Positions 7,888 through 16,427 of a DNA stretch of 38,452 nt are shown one piece after another. Positions within the stretch are counted from its first letter, which is position 1, and each line of letters opens with the position of its first letter. A program made the translations under genes and the position numbers. The DNA is from Candidatus Dadabacteria bacterium. GTDB lineage: Bacteria; Desulfobacterota_D; UBA1144; Nemesobacterales; Nemesobacteraceae. The notes under the pieces were generated by a model, which was given only the letters and a program-made list of their open reading frames with translations, was not told the DNA's origin and did no database searches. The stretch spans positions 1 through 38,452 of the forward strand of contig JAPOYE010000017.1 in NCBI GenBank assembly GCA_026706695.1, given 5' to 3'.

Positions 7888-8994
7888 ATGTCCGCTCGAG
7901 ATGACAGGGAATTTATGAAAAAAGCCCTGAGGCTTGCCCTCAGGGGAGAAGGGTGCACCAGTCCCAATCCCATGGTCGGTGCTGTCTGCGTAGTTGGAGG
8001 ACGGATTGTGGGCCGCGGCTACCATAAAAAAGCTGGGTCCCCACATGCGGAAATAGAAGCATTCTTAGATGCCGCCCAAAAGGGAATTTCTCTTAAGGAT
8101 GCTACGCTTTACGTGACACTTGAACCCTGCTGTCATACCGAAAAGCTTACTCCTCCGTGTACCGACGCCATAATAGCCTCGGGCATATCAGATGTTGTTG
8201 TGGGAGCCATCGATCCTAACCCGAAAGTAAGCGGAGAAGGGGTGGACAAGCTCCGTAAAAACGGGATAGCGGTAAGAACAGGCGTGCTCGAGAGGGAATG
8301 CGCGGAAATAAACGAGTTTTTCAACAGGCACGTCGTTTCGGGGCTTCCCTTCGTAATCTTAAAATCCGCCTCGACCATTGATGGCAAGATAGCTTCCGCA
8401 ACAGGTGATTCCAAGTGGATAGGGAGCCTAAGGCAGAGAAAAATGGCCCATCGTCTCAGAAAGAAAGTGGACGCAGTAATTGTCGGGATAAACACGGTGC
8501 TTACGGATGATCCGGGACTTGACGTTCGACTCGTTAGGGGAAACGTTCGGCAGCCGGTTCCGGTGATTATGGATTCAAAGCTCCGTATTCCACCCGAAGC
8601 GAAGATTTTCAGCACTCATCCACGCTCCATAATAGCCACTACGGAGAGGCCGGGGAAGCTTAAGGAAAAGAAGTTTCGTGAACTTGGTGCCGAGATCCTG
8701 AGATTAAAATCCGATTCAGCGGGCCATGTGTCTGCAGCGGACCTTCTTAATGAACTCGGGGCCATGGGAATGTGCGGAGTTCTGGTTGAAGGTGGGAGCA
8801 GGGTGGGGGCCTGTTTTCTCCGTGAGGGCCTGGTTGACAAGGTAGTTTTCTTTTACTCGCCAAAGATTATCGGAGGTGACGGGATGAGCATGATCGGGGA
8901 CCTTGGAAAGCAATCGATTGAGGAAGCGATCAATATCAAGAATATTAAGGTCAGAAGGTTCGGCGATGAAATGATGATAGAGGGTTACATATGA
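7888..8994 (+). CDS. ribD: Riboflavin biosynthesis deaminase/reductase RibD
   Basis: RibD carries out two successive steps of riboflavin synthesis: deamination of the pyrimidine intermediate and NADPH-dependent reduction of its ribosyl chain. The N-terminal deaminase domain (to about 145) shows the zinc site: HAE at 53-55 and a Cys pair with TPPC near 81-91. The C-terminal reductase domain starts around LPFVILKSASTIDGKIA and has GINTVLTDDPGLDVR and VEGGSRVGACFL. The 368-residue length is typical. I chose ATG 7888 over a TTG one codon earlier. It overlaps nadD by ATGA. Other riboflavin genes are not in the window. Confidence 0.95.
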   Translation: MSARDDREFMKKALRLALRGEGCTSPNPMVGAVCVVGGRIVGRGYHKKAGSPHAEIEAFLDAAQKGISLKDATLYVTLEPCCHTEKLTPPCTDAIIASGISDVVVGAIDPNPKVSGEGVDKLRKNGIAVRTGVLERECAEINEFFNRHVVSGLPFVILKSASTIDGKIASATGDSKWIGSLRQRKMAHRLRKKVDAVIVGINTVLTDDPGLDVRLVRGNVRQPVPVIMDSKLRIPPEAKIFSTHPRSIIATTERPGKLKEKKFRELGAEILRLKSDSAGHVSAADLLNELGAMGMCGVLVEGGSRVGACFLREGLVDKVVFFYSPKIIGGDGMSMIGDLGKQSIEEAINIKNIKVRRFGDEMMIEGYI

Positions 8995-9656
8995 GGGTAG
9001 GGCTTATGGGCGGCTCGTTCGACCCTGTGCATGCGGGTCACCTGAGGGCAGCCGAGGAGATAAGCGAAAAACTGAAGCTTGACGAGGTGGTCTTCATTCC
9101 GACTCTTGTCTCTCCTCATAAAAGTTCAGAGACCATGGCCTCCCCCTCCCACAGGTTCAATATGCTTAACCTCTCAGTAAAACGTAATCCCCGTTTCAGG
9201 GTTTCCGACATGGAACTCCGCAGGGAACCTCCTTCCTACACTATCGATACCCTCAGAGCGCTTAACGAAAGCAATCCGCAAAACCAGCATTATTTTATAA
9301 TGGGTTGCGAACTTTTTGCGGAAATAGACATGTGGAAAGATTTCTCGGAGCTTTTTAACTACTCAAGCTTCGTTGTTCTTCGCCGACCCGGTTACGACTT
9401 TGCTGATTCCACCAGTCCAATTCCTCTTGCCCTCGAAAATGACTTTCGATATTCTTACAATGACAGGGGTATGGATGTTTTTGCTCACAAAAGCTCAAAT
9501 GAGCTGTTTTTCGTAAATATCGCCGGTATAAGGGTTTCTTCCACGGAGGTCAGGGAACTCGCGCGCCGGGGCAACTCCCTCAGGTATCTGGTCGCGCGGG
9601 AAGTGGAGGGATACATAGCGGAAAACGGCCTATACCAGCTGGAGGAAAAACCATAG
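8991..9656 (+). CDS. nadD: Nicotinate-nucleotide adenylyltransferase NadD
   Basis: NadD joins ATP and nicotinic acid mononucleotide to make deamido-NAD, the penultimate step of NAD synthesis. The nucleotidyltransferase signature GGSFDPVHAGH is at 7-17 and the second conserved motif, VSSTEVRELARRG, is near the C-terminus. Length (221) is normal. The ATG overlaps the ribD stop. nadD followed by rsfS is a very common bacterial gene pair, which supports both calls. Confidence 0.95.
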   Translation: MRVGLMGGSFDPVHAGHLRAAEEISEKLKLDEVVFIPTLVSPHKSSETMASPSHRFNMLNLSVKRNPRFRVSDMELRREPPSYTIDTLRALNESNPQNQHYFIMGCELFAEIDMWKDFSELFNYSSFVVLRRPGYDFADSTSPIPLALENDFRYSYNDRGMDVFAHKSSNELFFVNIAGIRVSSTEVRELARRGNSLRYLVAREVEGYIAENGLYQLEEKP

Positions 9657-9673
9657 AGCCCAAGGAAAAAGCC

Positions 9674-10090
9674 TTGTTTGTCGCCCGAGCCGCCTGGGAG
9701 AAGAAGGCGGAGGATCCCGTAATTCTGGAAATTAGGGAGAAAAGCGACGTGGCGGATTATTTCGTTGTGTGCAGCGCGAACTCCGACAGGGGAGTGCGGA
9801 CCATAGTGGAGAGCGTTGAACGGGAACTTAAAAAACACGGAGTAAAAATATTCGGGACCGAAGGTGTCTCCGAAGGCCGATGGGTGCTGCTTGACCTCGT
9901 GGACGTGGTTCTCCACGTGTTCTACCGGCCCGTCCGGGAATTCTACGACATTGAGGGGCTGTGGATCGATACCCCGAGGGTGGATCTGCCCTTCCTTAAG
10001 GAAGGGCAGATCCGAGGTTGTCTGACACCGCCCGGCGTGTTCTTAGCGGGCGATTCTTTCTCTTCTTCTGACGAAAGTTGGTATGTCTAG
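9674..10090 (+). CDS. rsfS: Ribosomal silencing factor RsfS
   Basis: RsfS (YbeB/Iojap family) binds ribosomal protein L14 and blocks subunit joining when nutrients are short. Family blocks are ADYFVVCSANSDRGVRTIVE, GVKIFGTEGVSEGRWVLLD, VVLHVFYRPVREFYDIEGLW and TPRVDLP, which is where the family normally ends (about residue 105). The frame runs on for about 34 more codons through a 32-bp palindrome and 48 bases into the end of ftsZ on the other strand, so this extension is probably not functional sequence. The usual N-terminus (EPKEKAL) is readable upstream but begins with ATA at 9653, where an ATG would be expected. The TTG at 9674 with AAGGA at 9662-9666 is the only plausible start. Confidence 0.9.
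   Translation: MFVARAAWEKKAEDPVILEIREKSDVADYFVVCSANSDRGVRTIVESVERELKKHGVKIFGTEGVSEGRWVLLDLVDVVLHVFYRPVREFYDIEGLWIDTPRVDLPFLKEGQIRGCLTPPGVFLAGDSFSSSDESWYV
9982..10013. repeat. Perfect 32-bp palindrome at the rsfS 3' end
   Basis: Sixteen bases on each side of the centre (9997/9998, TTAA) match without a mismatch; the left arm begins GGATCTGCCC and the right arm ends GGGCAGATCC. It lies just where RsfS homology ends and before the converging ftsZ. RNA from either strand would form a very stable hairpin. No U-tract follows on either strand, so it is not a textbook terminator. No second copy was noticed in the window. Confidence 0.9.
10029..10067 (+). terminator. Candidate terminator of the cld-ftsY-ribD-nadD-rsfS operon
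   Basis: The stem CGCCCG/CGGGCG (10029-10034 with 10047-10052, 12-base loop) is followed by the T-rich run ATTCTTTCTCTTCTT on the plus strand. It overlaps the ftsZ stop codon on the other strand. The T run is interrupted by C, so its strength is uncertain. Confidence 0.4.
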
Positions 10091-11119
10091 GTCTTCCTCT
10101 ATATCGGGGCTGTACGGCTGTTCCGAAATTATATCGGTCGCCCTTTTATCGATGTAATCTTCTATCCCGGTCGCGACCACGGTGATTTTTACGAAATCCT
10201 TGGCCTTTTCATCGAAGACCAGACCGAAAATCAGGTCGATATCGCCGTTTGCCCTTTCCCTCACGTGACTGCACGCTTCGTTCAGTTCCTCAATTCCGAA
10301 ATCCTCCGAAGCCGTTACGTTCATCAGTATCCCCTTGGCTCCAGCAATGGATACATCCTCGAGAAGAGGACTTGTTATGGCCATCTGCGCTGCCTGAGTC
10401 GCCCGGTTCGGACCCTGTGCGAACCCGGAACTCATAAGGGCTTTGCCTCCGTGATTTGCCATTACGCTTTTCACATCGGCAAAATCGACATTGATGTATC
10501 CAGTTCCCGTAACGATGTCGGAAATTCCCTTTACCGCTTGGTAAAGAACTTCGTCCGCCTGACGAAAAGCGTCAAGAATGCTGACCTTGTGTATGGCCGC
10601 AAGCTTGTCGTTGGGGATCACAATCAGCGTGTCGACATATTTGTCCAGCTCCTCAATTCCGTAGTCGGCTTTTTCCCTTCTTGCAATTCCCTCGAATTCA
10701 AAGGGCCTTGTGACTATAGCCACGGTGAGAATATCCCTCTCCTTGCATACTTGGGCGATTACGGGAGAAACGCCAGTACCGGTTCCGCCTCCCATTCCTG
10801 CGGTTATGAAAACCATGTCGGCCTCTCCGAGAACCTCCGCTATCTTCTCTCTGTCCTCAAGAGCGGCTTCCTTTGCAATCTGGGGATTTCCCCCAGAACC
10901 GAGGCCCCTAGATATACTTTCTCCTATCTGGAGTTGCGTCGGCGCCAGTGATTTGCTCAGATCCTGGAAATCCGTGTTTACGGAAACGAACTCCACTTCT
11001 TTAAGTCCTCTACTTATCATGGTGTTCACGGCGTTTCCGCCAGCCCCACCTGTTCCTACAACCTTGATTTTGGCTCTGCCTAAGCCACCTTCAACATTCT
11101 CAATCCTAAAACTTGCCAT
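10043..11119 (-). CDS. ftsZ: Cell division protein FtsZ
   Basis: FtsZ is the tubulin-like GTPase that forms the Z-ring. The tubulin signature GGGTGTG is at 110-116 and the T7 catalytic loop NVDFADV at 210-216. The 358 residues include only a short C-terminal linker, and the end DIPTFVRRRERIAR matches the conserved tail that binds FtsA. GGAGGG lies a few bases before the ATG. It is the last gene of the dcw operon. Its 3' end overlaps the 3' end of rsfS by 48 bases on the opposite strand. The 29-base gap to ftsA is the longest within the operon. Confidence 0.98.
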   Translation of the reverse strand: MASFRIENVEGGLGRAKIKVVGTGGAGGNAVNTMISRGLKEVEFVSVNTDFQDLSKSLAPTQLQIGESISRGLGSGGNPQIAKEAALEDREKIAEVLGEADMVFITAGMGGGTGTGVSPVIAQVCKERDILTVAIVTRPFEFEGIARREKADYGIEELDKYVDTLIVIPNDKLAAIHKVSILDAFRQADEVLYQAVKGISDIVTGTGYINVDFADVKSVMANHGGKALMSSGFAQGPNRATQAAQMAITSPLLEDVSIAGAKGILMNVTASEDFGIEELNEACSHVRERANGDIDLIFGLVFDEKAKDFVKITVVATGIEDYIDKRATDIISEQPYSPDIEEDLDIPTFVRRRERIAR

Positions 11120-11148
11120 ATGTTTATCCCTCCGGTTGGATTTTTCCT

Positions 11149-12387
11149 TTAAAAAAATTCGTTAAACCATCCTTTCATTCTCGTAAAAACATTTTTCTGC
11201 GTCAGCACCCCTGCCGGGATGTCGGATTCTTCATTTAAACTTGCATATTTGACCAACCCCACCCCGGTTGAGTATATGGGGTCGGTGATAATGTCCGTGA
11301 GACCGTTTACGTCGCGGGGTATACCGATGCGAACCGGCATGTCGAGTACCTGCTCGGCAAGAGTCGCCATCTCCTGCATCTTGCTGCTCCCTCCCGTGAG
11401 CACCACCCCAGCCGGAAGCATGCCGATGAATCCCTGCTTTAAGAATTCTTTTTTTATCAGAGTAAAGATCTCCTCCATTCTCAATTGGATTATCGTCGTA
11501 AGGTCTTTTTTCAGAATACGCTTGGGCTCGCGTCCCGAAGCGCTTTTTACCTCTATTCTGTCGTCGCTTATCATTTCATTCGGCTTGGCTGTGGCCACGC
11601 CGTGATTTTCCTTTAGCCTTCTTGCCTCGGGGAGTGGCACGGAGAGTCCGAACGCGATATCCCTGTCGAGATGGTCTCCCCCGAGGGTGATGCTTTCGGT
11701 ATATTTGACGCTTCCGTTTATAAACACCGCTATATCACAGGTGCCTCCTCCGAAATCTATCATCGCTACCCCAATTTCTCTCTCGTCATGCGTAAGAACC
11801 GCTTCGCTTGAAGCTATCTGCTCAATTACCATGTCAACGGAACTCATCCCCGACATCTCTATGCATTTTATGATGTTGCGGGCCGCGGTCACGTCCCCCG
11901 TGACTACGTGGACGTTTGCCTCAAGTTTTAATCCGTGGATACCGACCGGATCGTTTATGCCGCTTTCCCTGTCAACCGTGTATTCCTGCGGGATGGCGTG
12001 GATAATTTCCCTTTCCGCCGGAATCAAGAGGGCGTTTGCCGACTCTATGACTCTATCGATATCCTTGGGGGTCACCTCCTTTTCCCGCAGGGTGACCATT
12101 CCGTGCCCGTTCATTCCTTTTATATGCCCGCCCGCTATTCCTACTATGACCTCCTTTATCACATGTCCGGACATGTGTTCGGCTTTCTCGACTGCGTTTT
12201 GTATGGAGTCCACGGTTTTCTCTATGTTGACCACTACCCCCCTTTTGAGCCCGTGGGAGGGGTGGTTACCGACGCCGATTATCTCGGTTTCGCCGCTTGG
12301 ATCGGATTCTCCAACCACTACGGAGACTTTTGTTGTTCCTATGTCGAGACCAACTATCGGTAGCGAGCTGTTTTTTCTCTGTGCCAT
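11149..12387 (-). CDS. ftsA: Cell division protein FtsA
   Basis: FtsA is an actin-like ATPase that tethers FtsZ to the membrane and recruits later division proteins. The phosphate-1 motif VGLDIGTTKVSVVVGE is at the N-terminus, the 1C domain follows, and the second phosphate motif MIDFGGGTCDIAVF is in the middle. The last 14 residues, NVFTRMKGWFNEFF, form the amphipathic membrane-binding helix. Length (412) is normal. It is nine bases from ftsQ and precedes ftsZ, the standard order. Confidence 0.97.
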   Translation of the reverse strand: MAQRKNSSLPIVGLDIGTTKVSVVVGESDPSGETEIIGVGNHPSHGLKRGVVVNIEKTVDSIQNAVEKAEHMSGHVIKEVIVGIAGGHIKGMNGHGMVTLREKEVTPKDIDRVIESANALLIPAEREIIHAIPQEYTVDRESGINDPVGIHGLKLEANVHVVTGDVTAARNIIKCIEMSGMSSVDMVIEQIASSEAVLTHDEREIGVAMIDFGGGTCDIAVFINGSVKYTESITLGGDHLDRDIAFGLSVPLPEARRLKENHGVATAKPNEMISDDRIEVKSASGREPKRILKKDLTTIIQLRMEEIFTLIKKEFLKQGFIGMLPAGVVLTGGSSKMQEMATLAEQVLDMPVRIGIPRDVNGLTDIITDPIYSTGVGLVKYASLNEESDIPAGVLTQKNVFTRMKGWFNEFF

Positions 12388-12396
12388 TTCGTGATG

Positions 12397-13098
12397 TTAG
12401 GAATCGTAGCCTATTACGCCTACCTCGCCCGAGCTTATGTCTATGTCTTTTTCCACTAGGTTGTTCTTGCGCGAGTGAACTATTATCCTCTCAACCTTGT
12501 GCCACTTGCTTTTCATGTTGTTTTTCCCGAAGGTTACGAACCTGCGGTCAAGGGTTAAGAGCTTGATGCCGAAGTTTTCTTCTACTACTACCTCCGAAAT
12601 CTCCGACCAGCCAAGAGCCGGACTTGACTTGGAGAGGTTGAGAATCTCGATTGCTTGGAGCATGAGACCTGGACTGACTTCCTCTTTGCTTGAGATAACC
12701 GGAAAATCAAGACCTTGCGACGGTTCTGCTAGGCCTAGCCGTTTTCCCGTTACGTCTATGTAGTGTGGCTTAGCCCCCTCCTGGGCCACTATGCAGAAAG
12801 GTTCGGTTTCGTAGATCTCAACTTTTATTTTTCCGTGAAGAAGCTTCTTCACCCGCACTTCGCTTACCCATGGATTCTCAAGGATCTCCTGCTTTGCTTT
12901 GGAAGTGGGAAACAGCATGGATGTTGACCCGGCTCTTATTCCGGAGCGTTTTATGATTTCCGAGGAACTTATCTTGCTGTTTCCTGTGATGACAACCTCC
13001 TTTACGGTAAGATGCTCCGACGGTTCTATTGCGAAAAGAGCAATTCCGCAAACCGAGAAGAAAAAGACCGCCGATATTCCCTTTGTCAGCATGTTCAT
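12397..13098 (-). CDS. ftsQ: Cell division protein FtsQ
   Basis: FtsQ is a single-pass membrane protein that links the early Z-ring to the septal synthase complex with FtsL and FtsB. Residues 7-23 form the membrane span. A POTRA domain begins with LTVKEVVITGNSKISSSEII, and the NPWVSEVRVKKLL block is typical of FtsQ. The C-terminal beta domain is divergent. The 233 residues are on the short side. It overlaps murB by ATGA and lies between murB and ftsA as in many dcw clusters; position supports the call as much as sequence. Confidence 0.9.
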   Translation of the reverse strand: MNMLTKGISAVFFFSVCGIALFAIEPSEHLTVKEVVITGNSKISSSEIIKRSGIRAGSTSMLFPTSKAKQEILENPWVSEVRVKKLLHGKIKVEIYETEPFCIVAQEGAKPHYIDVTGKRLGLAEPSQGLDFPVISSKEEVSPGLMLQAIEILNLSKSSPALGWSEISEVVVEENFGIKLLTLDRRFVTFGKNNMKSKWHKVERIIVHSRKNNLVEKDIDISSGEVGVIGYDS

Positions 13099-13991
13099 GT
13101 GGCTCTCGCCTCCTTGCCCATTATTTCGACTTCGGGCTCAAGAGTTATGTTCCGTTCTTCCAACGCGGCTTCCCTCGCTTTCTCGATGAGCGTGATGATA
13201 TCGTCGGCTTTTGCCCTGTTGAAGTTCACGATGAAATTCGCGTGGATTTCCGAGAACTTGGCTCCGCCGACGCAAAGCCCCTTGAATCCCAGCCCCTCGA
13301 GCAATTCTCCCGCACTGACCGTGGGCGGGTTCTTGAAGACCGAACCCGTGTTGGCCATTTTTACGGGCTGGGTCCTGTTTCTGTAAGCGAGGTACTGTCT
13401 CACGTTCTCCTCGCTTTTCTTCCTGTCTCCTTCGCGCAGTTCGAACACGGCTTTCGTGACTATGGCGCCCTCGGGCAGGTTGCTTTTCCTGTACTCGAAA
13501 TTTACCTCCTCTCTTGACAGTTCTTTTTCCTCACCCTCGTGCCATACGTAAACTTTTTTTACCGCGTCCTTTATCTCTCCCCCGTTTGCGCCGGCGTTCA
13601 TGTATATGCTTCCTCCGACCGTTCCAGGTATACCGGCGGCGAACTCGAACCCTGTGAGTCCGAGGCGGATCGATCTGTTCATTATGGATGAGAGCATTGC
13701 GCCGCATTCGGCTTCGACGCGCGTTCCGTCTATGCGTACTTCCTTTAGCTTTCTCGTGCTTATGACTACGCCGTCTATTCCCTGCTCGGTTATTATGGTG
13801 TTGGAACCGGCTCCGAGCACGGTGACTTTCTCCCCTGACTCGTGGCAGTGCCTTAGCAGTTCAAGGAAACTTTTCATGTTCTGTGGATACACGAGGCGTT
13901 TCGCCTCTCCACCGACTTTTATGTACAGGTATTTCCTCATCGGGTAGTTGTCCAGTATTTCAAGGTCGCTGTTTTGAGTTGAGTCGTTCAT
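13095..13991 (-). CDS. murB: UDP-N-acetylenolpyruvoylglucosamine reductase MurB
   Basis: MurB is the FAD enzyme that reduces UDP-GlcNAc-enolpyruvate to UDP-MurNAc with NADPH. FAD-binding motifs GAGSN (60-64) and AGIPGTVGGSIYMNAGANGG (119-138) are present. So are the YRKSN segment (167-171), the proton-donor Ser in GSVFKNPP (S217) and a conserved Glu (E248). The 298-residue length fits the shorter type II form. It overlaps murC and ftsQ by four bases each. In E. coli ddlB occupies this position and murB lies elsewhere. Confidence 0.96.
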   Translation of the reverse strand: MNDSTQNSDLEILDNYPMRKYLYIKVGGEAKRLVYPQNMKSFLELLRHCHESGEKVTVLGAGSNTIITEQGIDGVVISTRKLKEVRIDGTRVEAECGAMLSSIMNRSIRLGLTGFEFAAGIPGTVGGSIYMNAGANGGEIKDAVKKVYVWHEGEEKELSREEVNFEYRKSNLPEGAIVTKAVFELREGDRKKSEENVRQYLAYRNRTQPVKMANTGSVFKNPPTVSAGELLEGLGFKGLCVGGAKFSEIHANFIVNFNRAKADDIITLIEKAREAALEERNITLEPEVEIMGKEARAT

Positions 13992-15355
13992 ACGATCCGT
14001 TCTGCGATCCTGTCCCCGTACTTCCAGACGTTCCCGGCGCCCGAGGTAAGCAGGATATCCCCTTTTTTGAGTTCGTTTGCCATGCGGTCCACGAAAGCAT
14101 CGGGGTCATCCACGTGACGTGCGTTCGAGTTGCCCGCTTTCTTTATGTCTTCGACTAGCTTTTCTGAAGTTATTCCCTTCACCGGTTTTTCCCCGGCGGG
14201 ATATATATCAAGAACGTATAGGTGTTTTATTTTTCCTAAAACCCTGACAAAATCGTTGTAAAGAAGCTTTGTCCTAGAAAATCTGTGGGGCTGGAAGAGA
14301 AGAATCGGTTCTTGGGAAAACGCTGCCTTAAGAGCTTCTATAGTGACTTCCAGCTCACTCGGGTGATGCCCGTAATCGTCTATTATCTTTACACCTTTCT
14401 TCTCACTTTTCAACTGCAGTCTTCTTTCCGTGCCCTCAAAGGTCGCAAGACCCTCTTTTATCTTCTCGAAACTGAAGCCGAACTCCATTCCCACGGCTAT
14501 TGCGGCCAGGGAATTTAGGGCGTTATGGGCTCCCAGAGTGCTGAGATCCACCTCTCCGAGCAGGTAACCTCCGTATGTTACTTCAAACGATGTCCGCAGC
14601 TTGGAAAAGCGTATGTTCTCGGCCATTAGATCCGCGGGGCTGTTTATTCCGTAAGTCAGTATTTTTTTGTTGAATTCCCTGCTTATCCTTGCGGTTCTCG
14701 GACAGTCGGCGCATGTTACCGCGAGTCCGTAGAAGGGGATTTTGTGCAGGAAGTTGGAGAAGGCAAGCTCGAGGGCCTTCATGTCTCCGTAGTAATCAAG
14801 GTGCTCTTTGTCGATATTTGTGAGCACCGTGACGACCGGAGAGAGTTTTTCGAATGATCCGTCGCTCTCATCGGCTTCCACTACCATGAAACGTCCGGTT
14901 CCAAGGTGGGCGTTTGAGTCTATGGTCCGCAGCTTTCCTCCTACCACTATGGTTGGATCGGCACCGCAGTGGGAAAGCACCGACGCTATCATGGAGGACG
15001 TGGTGGTTTTTCCGTGGCTTCCGGCTACTGCGATGCCGAACTTGAGTCTCATCAGTTCTGCGAGCATTTCCGCCCTGGGTATGAGGGGAACCCTGGCCGC
15101 GGCGGCGGCGATCATCTCGGGATTGTCCTTCCTGATGGCCGATGAGTATACGACCACCTCGCTCCCCTTGATATTCTCCGAGCTGTGACCCGTGTGAACG
15201 ACGGCTCCCAGAGAAGCCAGCCGTCGGGTTATCTGGGTTTCCGCGAGATCGGAACCGCTTACCTCAAGACCCATGTTGATCAGCACTTCGGCTATGCCGC
15301 TCATTCCTATGCCGCCTATACCGATGAAATGAACTTTCTTTATCTTGCCGTACAT
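13988..15355 (-). CDS. murC: UDP-N-acetylmuramate--L-alanine ligase MurC
   Basis: MurC adds the first amino acid, L-alanine, to UDP-MurNAc. The UDP-binding start VHFIGIGGIGMSGIAEVL, the ATP loop AGSHGKTTTSSM (111-122), DESDGSFEKLSP and the late DDYGHHPSE motif are all typical of MurC. The SHGKT form separates it from MurD/E/F, which have TNGKT or SNGKT. Length (455) is normal. It sits between murG and murB with a four-base gap and a four-base overlap. Confidence 0.97.
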   Translation of the reverse strand: MYGKIKKVHFIGIGGIGMSGIAEVLINMGLEVSGSDLAETQITRRLASLGAVVHTGHSSENIKGSEVVVYSSAIRKDNPEMIAAAAARVPLIPRAEMLAELMRLKFGIAVAGSHGKTTTSSMIASVLSHCGADPTIVVGGKLRTIDSNAHLGTGRFMVVEADESDGSFEKLSPVVTVLTNIDKEHLDYYGDMKALELAFSNFLHKIPFYGLAVTCADCPRTARISREFNKKILTYGINSPADLMAENIRFSKLRTSFEVTYGGYLLGEVDLSTLGAHNALNSLAAIAVGMEFGFSFEKIKEGLATFEGTERRLQLKSEKKGVKIIDDYGHHPSELEVTIEALKAAFSQEPILLFQPHRFSRTKLLYNDFVRVLGKIKHLYVLDIYPAGEKPVKGITSEKLVEDIKKAGNSNARHVDDPDAFVDRMANELKKGDILLTSGAGNVWKYGDRIAERIV

Positions 15356-15359
15356 TCGA

Positions 15360-16427
15360 TTACCCGATTATATCCTCGATTTCGTTTACAATTTCCCGGG
15401 CGGCGTGTGGCCGCGCGAGTTTTCTCGAGTTTTCCGCCATGCGATCGAGGGTTTCCTGCTCAAGGGTTTTCTCAATAACCGCGCAAAGACCTTCGACCGA
15501 AAGTTCCTTTTCCTCAACCACCGTTGCCGCCGCGTTTGACTCTAGGATCCTGGCGTTTTTCAGCTGGTGGTCATGCGTGGAGGAGGCAAGCGGGATCAGT
15601 ATTGACGGTATGCCGAACGCCGTTATCTCGGACAGCGTTCCGGAGCCGGCCCTGCAGATCACGAGATCCGTTTTTTCATATATCCGCGACATGTCGTCTG
15701 TAAATCCGAACACTTCGGCCGAAATGCCGAGCTGACGGTAGGTTTCCCTCACGTTTTCTGTGTGTGCTTCCCCGGTCTGATGGGTCACGTCTACCCGGGT
15801 GCCGAGTTTTGCCAGTGACTGGGGAACGATTTCGTTCAGTTTCCGTGCTCCCTGGCTTCCTCCGAGTACGAATACGTTTCGCTGGGCGCTTTGGCGGGCT
15901 TTCTTCTCCACGGCCCCATGTGCGAGATCACGTCTTATGGGATTTCCGGTGAGCACGGTTTTTTTAGCCGGAAGATGCTCTTTGCTTTCTTCGAAAGTTA
16001 TGAATATCTTGCCGACGAACCTCGAGAGGATTCTGTTGGCAAGCCCCGGGACGCAGTTCTGTTCGCAAACGGCGGTCGGAATGGAACTTATCGAGGCGCA
16101 AAGCAGGGTAGGTCCGGATGCGTATCCACCGACTCCTATAACTACATCGGGCCTGAAATCCCTGAGTATCCTGAGGGAACTCAGCATCGCTCCTAGTATT
16201 GAAATCACCGCTATCACCTTCTGGGAGAAACTTTTCCCTACAATTCCCCTTGATTTTATGAATTCGACTCTATATCCCTTCTCTCGAAGAATCCTTTTTT
16301 CGATTCCCTGTTCGGTGCCCACGAACATGACCTCGTTTCCGCTGTTTCTCTCAAGTATTTCCTCCGCGATTGATATCGCGGGAAAAACATGTCCTCCTGT
16401 TCCTCCTCCGGCTATTATCACTCTCAT
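15360..16427 (-). CDS. murG: UDP-GlcNAc transferase MurG
   Basis: MurG transfers GlcNAc from UDP-GlcNAc to lipid I on the inner face of the membrane, making lipid II. The N-terminal loop GGGTGGHVFPA is at 7-17. The second glycine loop appears as GGSQGARKLNE, and the UDP-GlcNAc site as CRAGSGTLSEITAFGIPSILIPL. The 355 residues fit the GT-B fold family. ATGA overlap with ftsW. Confidence 0.97.
   Translation of the reverse strand: MRVIIAGGGTGGHVFPAISIAEEILERNSGNEVMFVGTEQGIEKRILREKGYRVEFIKSRGIVGKSFSQKVIAVISILGAMLSSLRILRDFRPDVVIGVGGYASGPTLLCASISSIPTAVCEQNCVPGLANRILSRFVGKIFITFEESKEHLPAKKTVLTGNPIRRDLAHGAVEKKARQSAQRNVFVLGGSQGARKLNEIVPQSLAKLGTRVDVTHQTGEAHTENVRETYRQLGISAEVFGFTDDMSRIYEKTDLVICRAGSGTLSEITAFGIPSILIPLASSTHDHQLKNARILESNAAATVVEEKELSVEGLCAVIEKTLEQETLDRMAENSRKLARPHAAREIVNEIEDIIG

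Noticed and set aside
9982-10013. Reading the palindrome as an ordinary Rho-independent terminator
   Set aside because: No run of T follows on either strand; kept as a palindrome of unknown role.
10265-10951. A 228-codon frame antisense to ftsZ
   Set aside because: A shadow of the ftsZ codons; no family resemblance and no start signal.
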